From assembly GCA_943846755.1 (NCBI GenBank), contig OX044365.1, forward strand, positions 2,728,001 to 2,792,000: 64,000 nt of DNA. Reading direction: 5' to 3'. Each line of letters starts with the position of its first letter. Position 1 is the stretch's first letter. Position numbers and translations under genes: made by a program. Of this stretch, positions 42,888 to 52,204 are shown piece by piece. The notes beneath the pieces are model-generated. The model was not told where the DNA came from. It ran no database searches and worked only from the letters and a program-made list of their open reading frames with translations. This DNA comes from UBA8752 sp002336475. GTDB lineage: Bacteria; Bacteroidota; Bacteroidia; Flavobacteriales_D; Sanyastnellaceae.

Positions 42888-44573
42888 ATGCGAATAGTAA
42901 CCGTGCTTAGTGCTGCCTGCCTGCTGCTTGTCAGCTGCCAACCAGAAGAAGGCTGCACAGATTCACAGGCATTAAATTATAATCCCGATGCAACGAGCGA
43001 TGATGGATCTTGTGATTATGGTACTTCACCGAATTTCCCCAGCTGCAGTTCGGCCAGCAGTGGGAGTTATTTTGGTATCGACTATCCTATAGTACAAGTT
43101 GGAAATCAATGTTGGTTTGCAGCCAATTTGAGAACTACGTTCTTCACGAATGGTGATGAAATACCAACTGAGCCAAACCTCGAAGATATCTGTCTGACGG
43201 AATCGCCATACTCCATTGTATACGGACAAGACATTGTAAACGTAGGTTGCTCGGACTATTTTGTCCCTTTCAATCCCTGCGTGGAAGAAGACTTGGCTCT
43301 AGGGCAATTCGGTAGACTATACAATTGGTATGCAGTTTCTGATCAACGTGGGCTCTGTCCAAGTGGCTGGCATGTAGCAGATACGACTGACTGGCTTGCA
43401 TTGAAACATCATCTCAACTCTGAAGGTCTTACCGGCACCGCTGACCATGCTAACTATGTCATGGCAACGATAGGGTGGAATCCGGATAACCAAGGGTCAA
43501 GTAATCAAAACAATGCGACAGGTCTTGGTGTGGAATCCTCAGGATTATTATGGACATATCCGAACGAATTCTCGGCCGGATTCGGTGGTTCGGGTGAGGA
43601 AGCCAAACATTGGACTCCTTTGAATGACTTTGAGGGCTCTATTGATGACAATCAAGGAACGGGCATTCGATTCACGTACAATGGATCCTCCATTGATTGG
43701 GAATCTATGAATAAAACGAATGGTGGCAGCGTTAGGTGCGTCGAAGACGGTGGCACTGTGTTTGGTTGTATCGATCCTTATGCTTCCAATTTTGATGCAA
43801 ATGCCAACGTTGACGACGGTTCATGTGAATTCGATTTTAGCCCGAACTGCATGAACAGTGTGGTTCATGATTCTTATACCTATGAGGTTGTCGCCATCGG
43901 AAACCAATGTTGGTTAACTGAAAATTTGAAGACCACTGTATTCTCGAACGGCGACTACATCCCTCAAGGTTTGAGTCCAGCCGATTGGTTTTCAACCACT
44001 GAAGCTGCTTGCAGTGTGTTCGGAGGTACTTCTGGCCTTGGGATTAGTATAAATCCTGGCCTATCTCAGGACTATATCGACATTGTTGGTTTTGAAATTT
44101 CAGATACTACAGCCTGCCTCGAAAACTATGGTCGTCTGTACAACTGGCATGCTGCGGCAGACGAAAGAAATTTGTGTCCTTCGGGATTCCATGTCCCAAC
44201 ACACGAGGAATGGGAAACATTACGGAATGTAGTGGATCCAACACAGTCGATGGTGTGGCCATTGTTTTCAGATTTCGGATGGTATGAAATGAGTAGCTGG
44301 GGCCAGAATGTCTCCCAGCCCAATGACTTCAATTCGATGCCGGGTGGGAGTCTTGGGGTCTCCCAAGATGTTGATGGAACTGTACTCGGACCTTCCAACT
44401 ACGGTGGAATAGGAGAATCAGCCACTTGGTGGAGTAGTACCGAAGGCGAGTTTGACCCTACCGTAGCCCGCAGTCATTCTGTTCACTACGAGGGATGGTA
44501 CTTTGGGGGGGGGGGTGGATTTTACGGATCGCCAAAGAACATTGGCAAATCGGTTCGATGCATCCAGGATTAA
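42888..44573 (+). CDS. Lipoprotein with two FISUMP domains and a poly-G tract
   Basis: The 561-residue product has a lipoprotein signal (VLSAACLLLVSC, Cys-17) and a GCTDSQALNYNPDATSDDGS repeat. Two FISUMP domains follow: the first from FGIDYPIVQVGNQCWFAANL to NGGSVRCVEDG, the second from YTYEVVAIGNQCWLTENLKT to GKSVRCIQD, joined by another GCIDPYASNFDANANVDDGS repeat. A run of 11 G (44505-44515) encodes the GGGGG before the last 20 residues. Slippage there would alter or remove the domain end. Expected at the outer surface. Its codon use is AT-richer than its neighbours. Confidence 0.85.
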   Translation: MRIVTVLSAACLLLVSCQPEEGCTDSQALNYNPDATSDDGSCDYGTSPNFPSCSSASSGSYFGIDYPIVQVGNQCWFAANLRTTFFTNGDEIPTEPNLEDICLTESPYSIVYGQDIVNVGCSDYFVPFNPCVEEDLALGQFGRLYNWYAVSDQRGLCPSGWHVADTTDWLALKHHLNSEGLTGTADHANYVMATIGWNPDNQGSSNQNNATGLGVESSGLLWTYPNEFSAGFGGSGEEAKHWTPLNDFEGSIDDNQGTGIRFTYNGSSIDWESMNKTNGGSVRCVEDGGTVFGCIDPYASNFDANANVDDGSCEFDFSPNCMNSVVHDSYTYEVVAIGNQCWLTENLKTTVFSNGDYIPQGLSPADWFSTTEAACSVFGGTSGLGISINPGLSQDYIDIVGFEISDTTACLENYGRLYNWHAAADERNLCPSGFHVPTHEEWETLRNVVDPTQSMVWPLFSDFGWYEMSSWGQNVSQPNDFNSMPGGSLGVSQDVDGTVLGPSNYGGIGESATWWSSTEGEFDPTVARSHSVHYEGWYFGGGGGFYGSPKNIGKSVRCIQD

Positions 44574-44637
44574 GCTCGTTTGACTCTGAATCTTAATGTG
44601 GTAAACTCCCATTCATTGGGACAGTGTTTAAGGACGA
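44574..44637. other. Short spacer before diverged cassette repeat
   Basis: No gene is seen; the sequence leads from the FISUMP stop to the diverged right-end repeat at 44638. Confidence 0.4.
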
Positions 44638-44688
44638 CTTGACCCAACTGAGAGTGAGGGTATTCGGCAACTGTCCTGGTTTGGCTGG
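44638..44688 (+). repeat. Cassette right-end repeat, diverged copy outside the array
   Basis: CTTGACCCAACTGAGAGTGA through TATTCGGCAACTGTCCTGG resembles the 45-base repeat of the array cassettes but has no TCCAC core. It lies 64 bases after the double-FISUMP gene. Confidence 0.45.
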
Positions 44689-44748
44689 TGCAGTGGGATA
44701 TCGGGAGGGCCGGGCAACATAAAAGCGGTTTGTTTCTTATCCTGAAGT

Positions 44749-45543
44749 ATGAAAAAGGCAAATCAAAGGGGGGGTATTTCTCGCGTTGTGGCGGGGCTGC
44801 TTGCGCTTTTCCTCGCCTTGGGGTGGGGCAGGGTGTCCGCTCAGCTCACCGATGAACAGTTGATGGACAGCGTGCAGGTCCACGCGTTGAAGTACTTCTG
44901 GGACTAGGCGCACCCGACTTCCAAGCTGTCCCGGGAGCGGATCCATGTCAACGACATTTCGTTCGATGAAAATACCATGGCCACGGGCGGTTCCGGCTTT
45001 GGTTTCATGAACGTGATCGTGGGCATCGAGAATGGGTATATCACCGCTTCAGATGGGGTGGCGCACCTGAATACGGCCTTGGATTTTCTCTGGGATGCCG
45101 ATCGTTTCCATGGCGCCTGGCCGCACTGGATGAATGGAAATACCGGTTCCGTCATTCCATTCAGCACGTACGACAACGGCGGGGACTTGGTGGAAACGGC
45201 TCTGCTGTGCCAAGCGCTCATCTGCATCCGAGAATATTTCAAGGACGGGAATGCCGAGGAGCAGATCCTGTCGCAAAAGGCGGATGTGTTGTGGAAGGGG
45301 GTAGAATGGGATTGGCACACCCAGGGTGAAAACGTGTTGTATTGGCATTGGTCGCCGAATTACCAATGGCAAATGAATTTTCAGATCAGGGGGTACAACG
45401 AAGCCTTGATTACCTATTTGCTCGCTGCCGCTTCGCCTACGTTTCCCATCTCCAATGCCGCATACCACGAGGGGTGGGCGAGAGGAGGGGACATCGTGTC
45501 TTCTGCGCGCCATTACCTTTGGTCGCATGAGCGGTCCAGATGA
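44749..45543 (+). pseudogene. GH144-like/glycoamylase-domain protein with amber stop and truncated end
   Basis: A signal peptide (VVAGLLALFLALGWGRVSAQ) is followed by LTDEQLMDSVQVHALKYFWD, then a TAG at 44905 where the family has Tyr or Phe (FWDYAHP). The frame continues with family-typical GGSGFGFMNVIVGIENGYIT, FHGAWPHWMNGNTG, DNGGDLVETALLCQAL, VLYWHWSPNYQWQMNFQIRG and YNEALITYLLAAASPT. It stops shortly after EGWARGG, where homologues continue for about 150 residues. Family members act on beta-1,2-glucan or similar glucans. Two independent defects make real decay likely. Confidence 0.8.
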
Positions 45544-46315
45544 TTACATCGAGGTGAATCGAGTGGCTTGGAACAGGCGCACGGAGGTTCACGTGGCTTC
45601 GGATTTCTATGACATGCCCGGCTTCAAAGCGGGGGGAACTTCGCTCAAGCCTTTTGAGGTCGCGCTGCTTGGTGATGTGGTGGGCCGGTCCATCCTGCAC
45701 CTGCAATGCCACTTCGGACAAGACTCTCTGTCGCTGGCCCGCATGGGGGCGGATGTGACGGGCGTGGACTTTTCGGACGCTGCGCTGCAGGTCGCCCGAG
45801 AGACCGCAGACGAGCTGGGCCTTTCGGCGCAGTTTGTGCTGAGCAACGTTTTGGAGCTCAATCTTGGAAAGACCGTGGATGCCGTTTTTGCGAGCTATGG
45901 TGTGCTGGGGTGGGTTCCGGATGTCGCCGCTTGGATGCGGGTTGCCGCCCACCACCTGTCGCCTGGTGGAGCATTGATTTTGGTTGAATTCCACCCCCTC
46001 ATTTGGCTGTTTGACCAGCAGGCCCCGGTGGATTACTTCCATTCTGCTGAGCCCGACGTTGAGACGCAAAAGGGAACATATACGGACGGGGGGGAGGATG
46101 TGGAGATTACCTCGTGCTACTGGGACCACAGTCTATCGGACGTGCTGGCCGCAATGAGGAAAGTGGGACTGGAGGTCACGTTGTTTGAAGAGTATGACCA
46201 CTCCCCGTATCCCTTGGCCGGCATGGTAGAGCGGGCACCGGGTGAATTTGTTCTCGCGGAAAGGGCCCAGCAGCGCTTGCCGCACTGCTATGCGATCCGC
46301 GCACGCAAGGTGTGA
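45527..46315 (+). CDS. Class I SAM-dependent methyltransferase
   Basis: The 262-residue product starts MSGPDDYIEVNRVAWNRRTE. It has the SAM-binding motif I SILHLQCHFGQDSLSLARMG, post-I VTGVDFSDAALQVARETADE and an acidic motif with VDAVFASYGVLGWVPD. This resembles small-molecule methyltransferases of the UbiE/SmtA kind. The substrate is unknown. Its start overlaps the end of the broken GH144-like gene by 17 bases, so the truncation of that gene may be due to a deletion joining the two. Confidence 0.82.
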   Translation: MSGPDDYIEVNRVAWNRRTEVHVASDFYDMPGFKAGGTSLKPFEVALLGDVVGRSILHLQCHFGQDSLSLARMGADVTGVDFSDAALQVARETADELGLSAQFVLSNVLELNLGKTVDAVFASYGVLGWVPDVAAWMRVAAHHLSPGGALILVEFHPLIWLFDQQAPVDYFHSAEPDVETQKGTYTDGGEDVEITSCYWDHSLSDVLAAMRKVGLEVTLFEEYDHSPYPLAGMVERAPGEFVLAERAQQRLPHCYAIRARKV

Positions 46316-46332
46316 TGCAGGGCATCCGGGCT

Positions 46333-47283
46333 TTAGAAAGTCATGCCGAGGCGAAGGCGCATCTGGTTCATCGGTGCGATGGCTTCGGCGCCGAGTATCA
46401 CCCAATCGTTGCGGCCGCTGCCGCTGATGAACACGCTCGACCACGACAGTCCTACAACGGCAGGCCCGCTGCGGTAGGTGGCGCCCAGCGATGCAGAGGA
46501 AGGCGCCGCTGCAATGGAGGTGGGGGTCAAGGTGGGGCCGAGCTCATCTTCGGGCAACAGTCCTTGGCTGCCAAACAAAGCGGCAGTGCGGGACTCAAGT
46601 TCCCGCTTGAGTCCCACGGTCGTCCCCAGGCTTGCCGTCCATCCCAATCCGTGGGCGAGTTCTTGTTGCAACACGATTTCCGCGCGCCAGCCGGTGATGC
46701 CCTCTCCAAAAACACCGTCATTTTCGTAGCGCCATTGGTCTCCGTCGTAGAGGTCGTCGTAGTAGAGGTATTGGTCCACCAGATCGGCAAATCGGACCTG
46801 GTTCCAGCTGGCCACCACAGCCTCGCCGTCGGCACGCACGCAGTTGATGTAAGCCGGTGACCAGGCGCGTCCCAGCTGTATTCCTGCGGATAGGCCTTTC
46901 CAAACCTGACGGGCAGCTCCCACGCGCACGGCGTTGGGAACGTACCATCCTTGATTGTCGACGACATTGCTAAAGCCGGAGTTGTCGATCCGGTTCATCG
47001 CCATGGTGAGGGTGTTGTCGCTCCACTCCGCGTGCCCCAAGGTGGCCACCTGGCGGATGTTGTTGGTGGTGCGGTTGTCAAACTGCTCAATGGTGCCGGC
47101 ATCCAATTCCAACCAAACGTTCCAGATTCCCGCTTCGCCGGCGTTCCAATCCCATTGCCTGGCGGGGCGTTCTTCAGCCTGGTCGAGTAGGCTGTCGTCG
47201 AGTTGTTGGGCGGCCAAGGGGAGTGGCCCCAGCAGCAGAAACGCGGCCGTCCATCGCACGGAGCGTATCGGTTTTAGACTCAT
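46333..47283 (-). CDS. Probable outer-membrane beta-barrel protein
   Basis: The 316-residue product has a signal peptide (AAFLLLGPLPLAAQ) and an alternating hydrophobic pattern, with glycine/aromatic-rich strands such as VRVGAARQVWKGLSAGIQLG, GLGWTASLGTTVGLKRELE and AVVGLSWSSVFISG. It ends MRLRLGMTF with a terminal Phe, the usual signal of outer-membrane barrels. Function unknown. It starts inside the stop of the upstream lipoprotein gene (ATGA overlap), so the two form an operon. Confidence 0.7.
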   Translation of the reverse strand: MSLKPIRSVRWTAAFLLLGPLPLAAQQLDDSLLDQAEERPARQWDWNAGEAGIWNVWLELDAGTIEQFDNRTTNNIRQVATLGHAEWSDNTLTMAMNRIDNSGFSNVVDNQGWYVPNAVRVGAARQVWKGLSAGIQLGRAWSPAYINCVRADGEAVVASWNQVRFADLVDQYLYYDDLYDGDQWRYENDGVFGEGITGWRAEIVLQQELAHGLGWTASLGTTVGLKRELESRTAALFGSQGLLPEDELGPTLTPTSIAAAPSSASLGATYRSGPAVVGLSWSSVFISGSGRNDWVILGAEAIAPMNQMRLRLGMTF

Positions 47284-47705
47284 GGTTCAGGTTGTTCAAA
47301 TACGAGGCGTCCACCGTACCCCGCCACCTGCACGGTGACGGTCCGGACAAAGGGACGGCGCTTCTGCTGGACGATGTATTTGGGGTTGACCATGACATCG
47401 AAATCTGTGCCCTTGATGGCTTTGTGGACCGCAGCCCGACGCTCGCGCATGGCCGGACCTTGGCGAAAAACCATGCCGGGGTACTCTGCAAATTCGTGGT
47501 CTCCCGAGCGGAAAAGGCCGAGGATGGTGCGTGTTTGAGAGACAGCCTGCAAGGTTTGCGTTGTGTCTACGACGCACCGGGCCTTGACAGGCTCGATGTC
47601 AATCAGGGCCACGCCTTGGGCCAATTGGGTGCTTCGAATGGTCGAAGTCGTGCACCCCGTGGCGACGGCAACTGTCAAAACGGCTGCCAATAGGGTTTTG
47701 GTCAT
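47280..47705 (-). CDS. Small lipoprotein, unknown function
   Basis: The 141-residue product has a lipoprotein signal (MTKTLLAAVLTVAVATGCTT). The ATG chosen gives this leader; a longer frame would bury it. The mature part (VALIDIEPVKARCVVDTTQT, FRSGDHEFAEYP, VHKAIKGTDFDVMVNPKYIV, VTVQVAGYGGRLVF) resembles periplasmic lipoproteins that accompany outer-membrane barrels, but no family is certain. Coupled by 4-base overlap to the barrel gene downstream. Confidence 0.72.
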   Translation of the reverse strand: MTKTLLAAVLTVAVATGCTTSTIRSTQLAQGVALIDIEPVKARCVVDTTQTLQAVSQTRTILGLFRSGDHEFAEYPGMVFRQGPAMRERRAAVHKAIKGTDFDVMVNPKYIVQQKRRPFVRTVTVQVAGYGGRLVFEQPEP

Positions 47706-47734
47706 GGTGGGCAAGGTAATATTTCGGGGCATGT

Positions 47735-49009
47735 TCAGCGAAGGATGAGCGGTTGTCGCCAGCCCCAGGCTTCTACATCGATGACGTACATCCCAGCGGG
47801 AAGGCTTCGAACATTGAGGGTGGACTGCGGTCCTGTACCGCGGTGCAGGGCGACTTCGCGGCCTTGGGCATCCCGGATGCGCGCGACCCAATCACCCCCT
47901 GCGTTGGACTGAACAAGGGTGACTTCTCCACCTGAGGCGGGGTTGGGGTACATGCGCACTGCTGCCGCGACCTGCTCGCGGATTTCGCTGGTGTAATCGT
48001 ACCCGCCGCATTGGTTGGGATAGGAAGCGCAGATCCAAGAGGAGAGTGCTCCCGCGACCGTGGATAGCGTCACGTCGTAGGCGTCGGCATTGGTGACGTG
48101 GGGGACGTGCCCTGCGCCGTCAATGGTGACAAAGCAATGGGTGAGCCCGATTTCTTCGGCGCGCTCGTGGAGGGTGGCGCTGCCGTCAACTTCGGTCACG
48201 TTGAAGCCCAAGAGGGCTACGGAACCGGAGCCGTAAGGAACCGTGCCGTCGTCGGTGCCATGCACGGAGACGAGGGGCGCATCGCCCGGCTGCATCCAAT
48301 TCGCATCCTTGAGTGCACCAGAGACGTTGAAGATGCCTGCTACTTCTGAACTGAAGCCCGGATTGCCTGACTCGCCCTCTAAACCGCCGCCCATGCCAGG
48401 CTGGGATTGGTCGATGATGGCGGGGATTTCGGATTCATCGTCGACGTAAGCATGGTGAACGGCCAGAAAGCCACCTGCGGAGACACCGCCCATGTAAATT
48501 CGATCGGGGTCGATGCCCCAGGGATTGCCCTCTTCCTCCACCGATTTGCGGAAGTAGCGCACGGCGGCCCGTCCGTCGTGGACACCGCGCCACACCGCCC
48601 GGATCAGCTCATTTTCCAGGTCGAGTAAATTGGCGATGCCCAATCGGTAGGATATGCTGGCCACAGCGTAGCCCATGCGGGCGAAGTCCTCGCAGAGGGG
48701 TACCACATCAGCGCCGTCATTGGAGCCGGCGAGAAAAAATCCTCCATGCGCGAGGATGATCAAAGGACGATCGGCTGCTGCATTGTCCACCGCCTCATAG
48801 AAATCGAAGACCAGCTCCGTGTTGACGCCCAAGGCGGTAACGTTGTTGCCGTAAACATGATCTTCGGAAACCGATACATTGTCATGGGTGGACGTATAGC
48901 GGTAACGCTCGCCGTTGCAATCGGGTTGGGCGTTGATGGATGTCAGGACTGCAGCAATCGCAGTGAGGGTAAGAACCGATTTTGCAGGCATTCTGAAGTG
49001 GGTATTCAT
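47735..49009 (-). CDS. Secreted alpha/beta-hydrolase (esterase) with T9SS type A sorting domain
   Basis: The 424-residue product has a signal peptide (SVLTLTAIAAVLTSINAQ). The catalytic part is of the carboxylesterase/BD-FAE type: oxyanion HGGFF in LIILAHGGFFLAGS, nucleophile Ser in YMGGVSAGGFLAVHH, a later LVSVHGTDDGTVPYGSG with the likely Asp, and the His in DGAGHVPHV. The C-terminus is a sorting domain (VRMYPNPASGGEVTLVQ, DAQGREVALHRG, GMYVIDVEAWGWRQPLILR). It should be secreted and de-esterify polysaccharides or small esters. Confidence 0.85.
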   Translation of the reverse strand: MNTHFRMPAKSVLTLTAIAAVLTSINAQPDCNGERYRYTSTHDNVSVSEDHVYGNNVTALGVNTELVFDFYEAVDNAAADRPLIILAHGGFFLAGSNDGADVVPLCEDFARMGYAVASISYRLGIANLLDLENELIRAVWRGVHDGRAAVRYFRKSVEEEGNPWGIDPDRIYMGGVSAGGFLAVHHAYVDDESEIPAIIDQSQPGMGGGLEGESGNPGFSSEVAGIFNVSGALKDANWMQPGDAPLVSVHGTDDGTVPYGSGSVALLGFNVTEVDGSATLHERAEEIGLTHCFVTIDGAGHVPHVTNADAYDVTLSTVAGALSSWICASYPNQCGGYDYTSEIREQVAAAVRMYPNPASGGEVTLVQSNAGGDWVARIRDAQGREVALHRGTGPQSTLNVRSLPAGMYVIDVEAWGWRQPLILR

Positions 49010-49088
49010 GACCGAAGGCTATGTCCGCAAACTATAGCGCATTTGCCAAAACGCTGCGGGGCAACAGATCCCGGTTAACTTCCCGACC

Positions 49089-50951
49089 ATGATGAGGCAT
49101 TTTATGTTAGCAGTCACCTTGGTTTTCTTGTGTATCGGCCATTTGGTGATGGGCCAAACTGGTGAATCCCGCGTTTTGATTTTGGGGATTGATGGCGTGC
49201 GTCCCGATTGTCTTGAAGCGGCCGAAACCCCGGCCCTTGATGCCTTGATGGCAGATGGCGTTTATAGTCCAGACGCCCTGAACAACGACATCACATACAG
49301 CGGTCCGGGTTGGTCCGCCATGCTGTGCGGCGTTTGGTCAGGTGCACATGGGGTGACAAACAACAACTTCGTCGGCAGCAACTATGAGGAGTTCCCTTCC
49401 TTGATGAAGCGGCTCGAAAGCGAAAACCCTGGGCTGAATACCCACTCAATTTGCCACTGGGCGCCCATCAATGACTACATCCTTGGAGAGGATGTCGATG
49501 AGGCCATCACTGTTTCCAGCGATGCTGCGGTGAGGGACGCTGCAGTGGGCATTTTACAGGACGGAGACCCTCATGCCATGTTTCTTCACTTTGATGAGGT
49601 AGACGGCAACGGTCATGGATATGGATTCGATGCAGCGGTCCCGCAATACATTGCTGCGATTGAAGCGGCGGATGGCTTTGTGGGCGAAGTCATGACCGCC
49701 CTGATGCAACGCCCGAATTATGCGGCGGAAAATTGGTTGGTTCTAACTTCCACAGACCACGGAGGCATTGGCTACAACCACGGCGGAACCTCCATTGAAG
49801 AAGAGGCCATATTCTTCATCGCCAGCGGAGCTTCAGTCGCCAGCAGTGTGCTGCTCAAAGACACGCTAGATGTGTTTCCCGCACCGGTCAATTGCATTGC
49901 TCCAGGTGCCGATGAGTTGCGTTTTGAAGGCAATGGCGATGCGGTGCACGTTCAAGAGAGTCCCGCGCTTCAATTGGGCACGGAGCAAGACTTCACCCTC
50001 GAAGTGCGCATCCGCACAGAAGCCACACCCGATGTGGCCATCATCGGCAATAAGGACTGGAATACCGGACTCAATCCGGGTTTCGTGTTCTCTTTTGAGT
50101 ACCCCAATGGACCGGCTTGGAAGGTCAACATCGGCGACGGCAATGAACGCGCAGACGCCAATGGAACAGCTGGTATTGCGGATGGTCAGTGGCACACCTT
50201 GTCCTGTTCCTTTGATCGGGATGGCATGATGCGGCTCTACACCGACGGTGAGTTTTCCTCGGAAGAGGACATCTCAGCTGTAGGCGACATCGATGTTGGC
50301 AGCGGTTGGTACTTCGGTGCTGACATCATGGGTGAATACGGGTACACAGGGGCGATTGCTGAGGTGCGGTTTTGGCATGGTGTCCTCGCGGAGGAGACCA
50401 TCGGGGCTTGGCATTGCAGTGCTTTGGATGCCACTCACCCCCATTGGGATGCTTTGCAGGGACACTGGGCCATGACGGAAGGAGAGGGGGTGGTTGCGGG
50501 CAACAGCACCAATGATGACCTCGTCGGAACCTTGCAGGGGGCATCGTGGTACGCTCCTCAATCCCAGATCACCTTTGATTACAGCGGTACGCCGCGCATC
50601 GTCGACGTGGCCGTGACGGCCTTGGATCACATGTGCGTGACGATGGACCCCGATTGGAACCTGGACGGGATTTCATGGGTCGATGGGTGCAGCAGCACTG
50701 AAGTGGCGCGTGAAGACCGCCATGTCATAAAATCGACCCTTTACCCCAATCCCGGGACCGACAACTTTCAAATAAAGGGGTTGCCTCCCCATGCCAACAT
50801 TGAGGTGTTTGACCCCAATGGCAAGGCTGTTCATTATGCACAGCCTGGAGCTTCTGGCCGATTTGTTCCACACGCAAACAGCCGGGGCCTGTACCTCATT
50901 CGAATCACGGACGGCGGGAATCAGCGCACGTTGCGTTGGCTCCGTCAATAA
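49089..50951 (+). CDS. Secreted type I phosphodiesterase-like protein with LamG and T9SS domains
   Basis: The 620-residue product has a signal peptide ending VMGQ. Residues 25-260 match the alkaline phosphatase/nucleotide pyrophosphatase superfamily: VLILGIDGVRPDCLEAAETP (metal Asp), ITYSGPGWSAMLCG with the Thr/Ser region, and TSTDHGGIGYNHGG (metal Asp-His). Residues 285-440 form a LamG domain (LRFEGNGDAVHVQESPALQL ... AIAEVRFWHGVL). The end is a type A sorting domain (STLYPNPGTDNFQIKGL, GLYLIRITDG). Secreted and surface-bound. Substrate unknown. Confidence 0.85.
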   Translation: MMRHFMLAVTLVFLCIGHLVMGQTGESRVLILGIDGVRPDCLEAAETPALDALMADGVYSPDALNNDITYSGPGWSAMLCGVWSGAHGVTNNNFVGSNYEEFPSLMKRLESENPGLNTHSICHWAPINDYILGEDVDEAITVSSDAAVRDAAVGILQDGDPHAMFLHFDEVDGNGHGYGFDAAVPQYIAAIEAADGFVGEVMTALMQRPNYAAENWLVLTSTDHGGIGYNHGGTSIEEEAIFFIASGASVASSVLLKDTLDVFPAPVNCIAPGADELRFEGNGDAVHVQESPALQLGTEQDFTLEVRIRTEATPDVAIIGNKDWNTGLNPGFVFSFEYPNGPAWKVNIGDGNERADANGTAGIADGQWHTLSCSFDRDGMMRLYTDGEFSSEEDISAVGDIDVGSGWYFGADIMGEYGYTGAIAEVRFWHGVLAEETIGAWHCSALDATHPHWDALQGHWAMTEGEGVVAGNSTNDDLVGTLQGASWYAPQSQITFDYSGTPRIVDVAVTALDHMCVTMDPDWNLDGISWVDGCSSTEVAREDRHVIKSTLYPNPGTDNFQIKGLPPHANIEVFDPNGKAVHYAQPGASGRFVPHANSRGLYLIRITDGGNQRTLRWLRQ

Positions 50952-50992
50952 TTGTCATTGATGGTTGAACCGCTGCTTCGTATCTCAAAGAG

Positions 50993-52144
50993 ATGCTCAA
51001 GGGGTTGCTGCGGAGTCTGATGTTGTGTTTTGGCGTGATGTATGGAATGGTGCTTCAGGCTCAGGTCACATGCCCCAACCCCTTTGATGGCAATGCTGAT
51101 GGTGTGGTCGGTATTGGAGACTTGCTTGATTTGCTTGGGTTGTTTGGAGACATCGATGAAGATGGAGACGGCACGTGGGACAGCGTGGACCTCTGCACGG
51201 ATTCGACAGCGTGCAATTTTCATGCGGTCCCATCGGAAACCTGTGCTTATTTGGATTTTCTCGGGGTGTGCAATGGCGGGTGCACAGGAGACAGCGATGG
51301 AGACGGCATTTGCGACAACATCGATACCTGCATCGGCGTATTTGATGAATGTGGCGTGTGCAATGGGTCTGGGCCGACCGAGGTAAACATTGATGGCATC
51401 ACCGTTTTGTATGACAGCGTTTATGCTGCTCAAGTGGACACGTGGTTCGTTTATGAGGTGGGGATGGACACCACCTTTAGTTATACCTGTCCTCCGCCAC
51501 CACTGCCTTGTGGGGAGCTGATGGCTTTTGATGGTTATGACTATGCTACCGTGCAGATTGGGGGCCAATGCTGGTTCGCCGAGAACCTGCGTGCTGTGCA
51601 TTACGCCAATGGTGATGCCATTTCCGCTGGCCTCAGTGACAGTCAGTGGAATTCAGCCTCTTTTGGTGCAACGGCCGTTTATGGTGAGGACACAGGCTGT
51701 AACTCAGAATCGCCTGACTTTGACGCTTGCGATCCCGTGGAGTCTCTGGAAGCTTATGGGCGGCTTTACAATTGGTATGCGGTCAATGACGACCGGGGTT
51801 TATGTCCGGCAGGTTGGCATGTTCCCACGCATTCAGAATGGTCAGCATTGACCAGTCACCTCGGAGGTACCAGCACATCAGGAGAGGCACTGAAGTCGTC
51901 AACAGGGTGGAGAGGAAGCGGTAACGGACTCAACACCAGTGGGTTCAATGGCTTCCCTGGCGGCTTTCGCAATTCCTCTAGTGGCGGATACTTCAGTTTG
52001 GCGGGAGAGCGTGGCAAATGGTGGACATCCACACCGACCAGCAGCTTGGCTTACTACCGGGAGCTCAAATGGACCACCAATAGCGTGACCTCTTCCTACA
52101 CCAGCAAAAAGCACGGACATTCTGTGCGCTGTATCCAAGATTGA
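50993..52144 (+). CDS. Secreted dockerin-like/FISUMP protein
   Basis: The 383-residue product has a leader (LMLCFGVMYGMVLQAQ), a dockerin-like segment (GNADGVVGIGDLLDLLGLFG), thrombospondin-type-3-like Cys/Asp repeats (GDSDGDGICDNIDTCIGVFD, ECGVCNGSGP), and a FISUMP domain (YDYATVQIGGQCWFAENLRA, YGRLYNWYAVNDDRGLCPAG, GFNGFPGGFR, KWWTSTPTSS, GHSVRCIQD). The ECGVCNG repeat matches the unit 3 insert gene at 28345, which suggests that insert derived from such a host gene. Exported; no sorting domain seen. Confidence 0.85.
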   Translation: MLKGLLRSLMLCFGVMYGMVLQAQVTCPNPFDGNADGVVGIGDLLDLLGLFGDIDEDGDGTWDSVDLCTDSTACNFHAVPSETCAYLDFLGVCNGGCTGDSDGDGICDNIDTCIGVFDECGVCNGSGPTEVNIDGITVLYDSVYAAQVDTWFVYEVGMDTTFSYTCPPPPLPCGELMAFDGYDYATVQIGGQCWFAENLRAVHYANGDAISAGLSDSQWNSASFGATAVYGEDTGCNSESPDFDACDPVESLEAYGRLYNWYAVNDDRGLCPAGWHVPTHSEWSALTSHLGGTSTSGEALKSSTGWRGSGNGLNTSGFNGFPGGFRNSSSGGYFSLAGERGKWWTSTPTSSLAYYRELKWTTNSVTSSYTSKKHGHSVRCIQD

Positions 52145-52204
52145 GGGGCTGAGAAGCTTGAACGCTCGCAGGATTCATGGCCTGTCCTCCCTCATTGAAT
52201 GGGG

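Noticed and set aside
52142..52152. TTGAGGGGCTG shared with 35941 as an insertion mark
   Set aside because: Only 11 bases including a stop codon; too short to support a shared junction.
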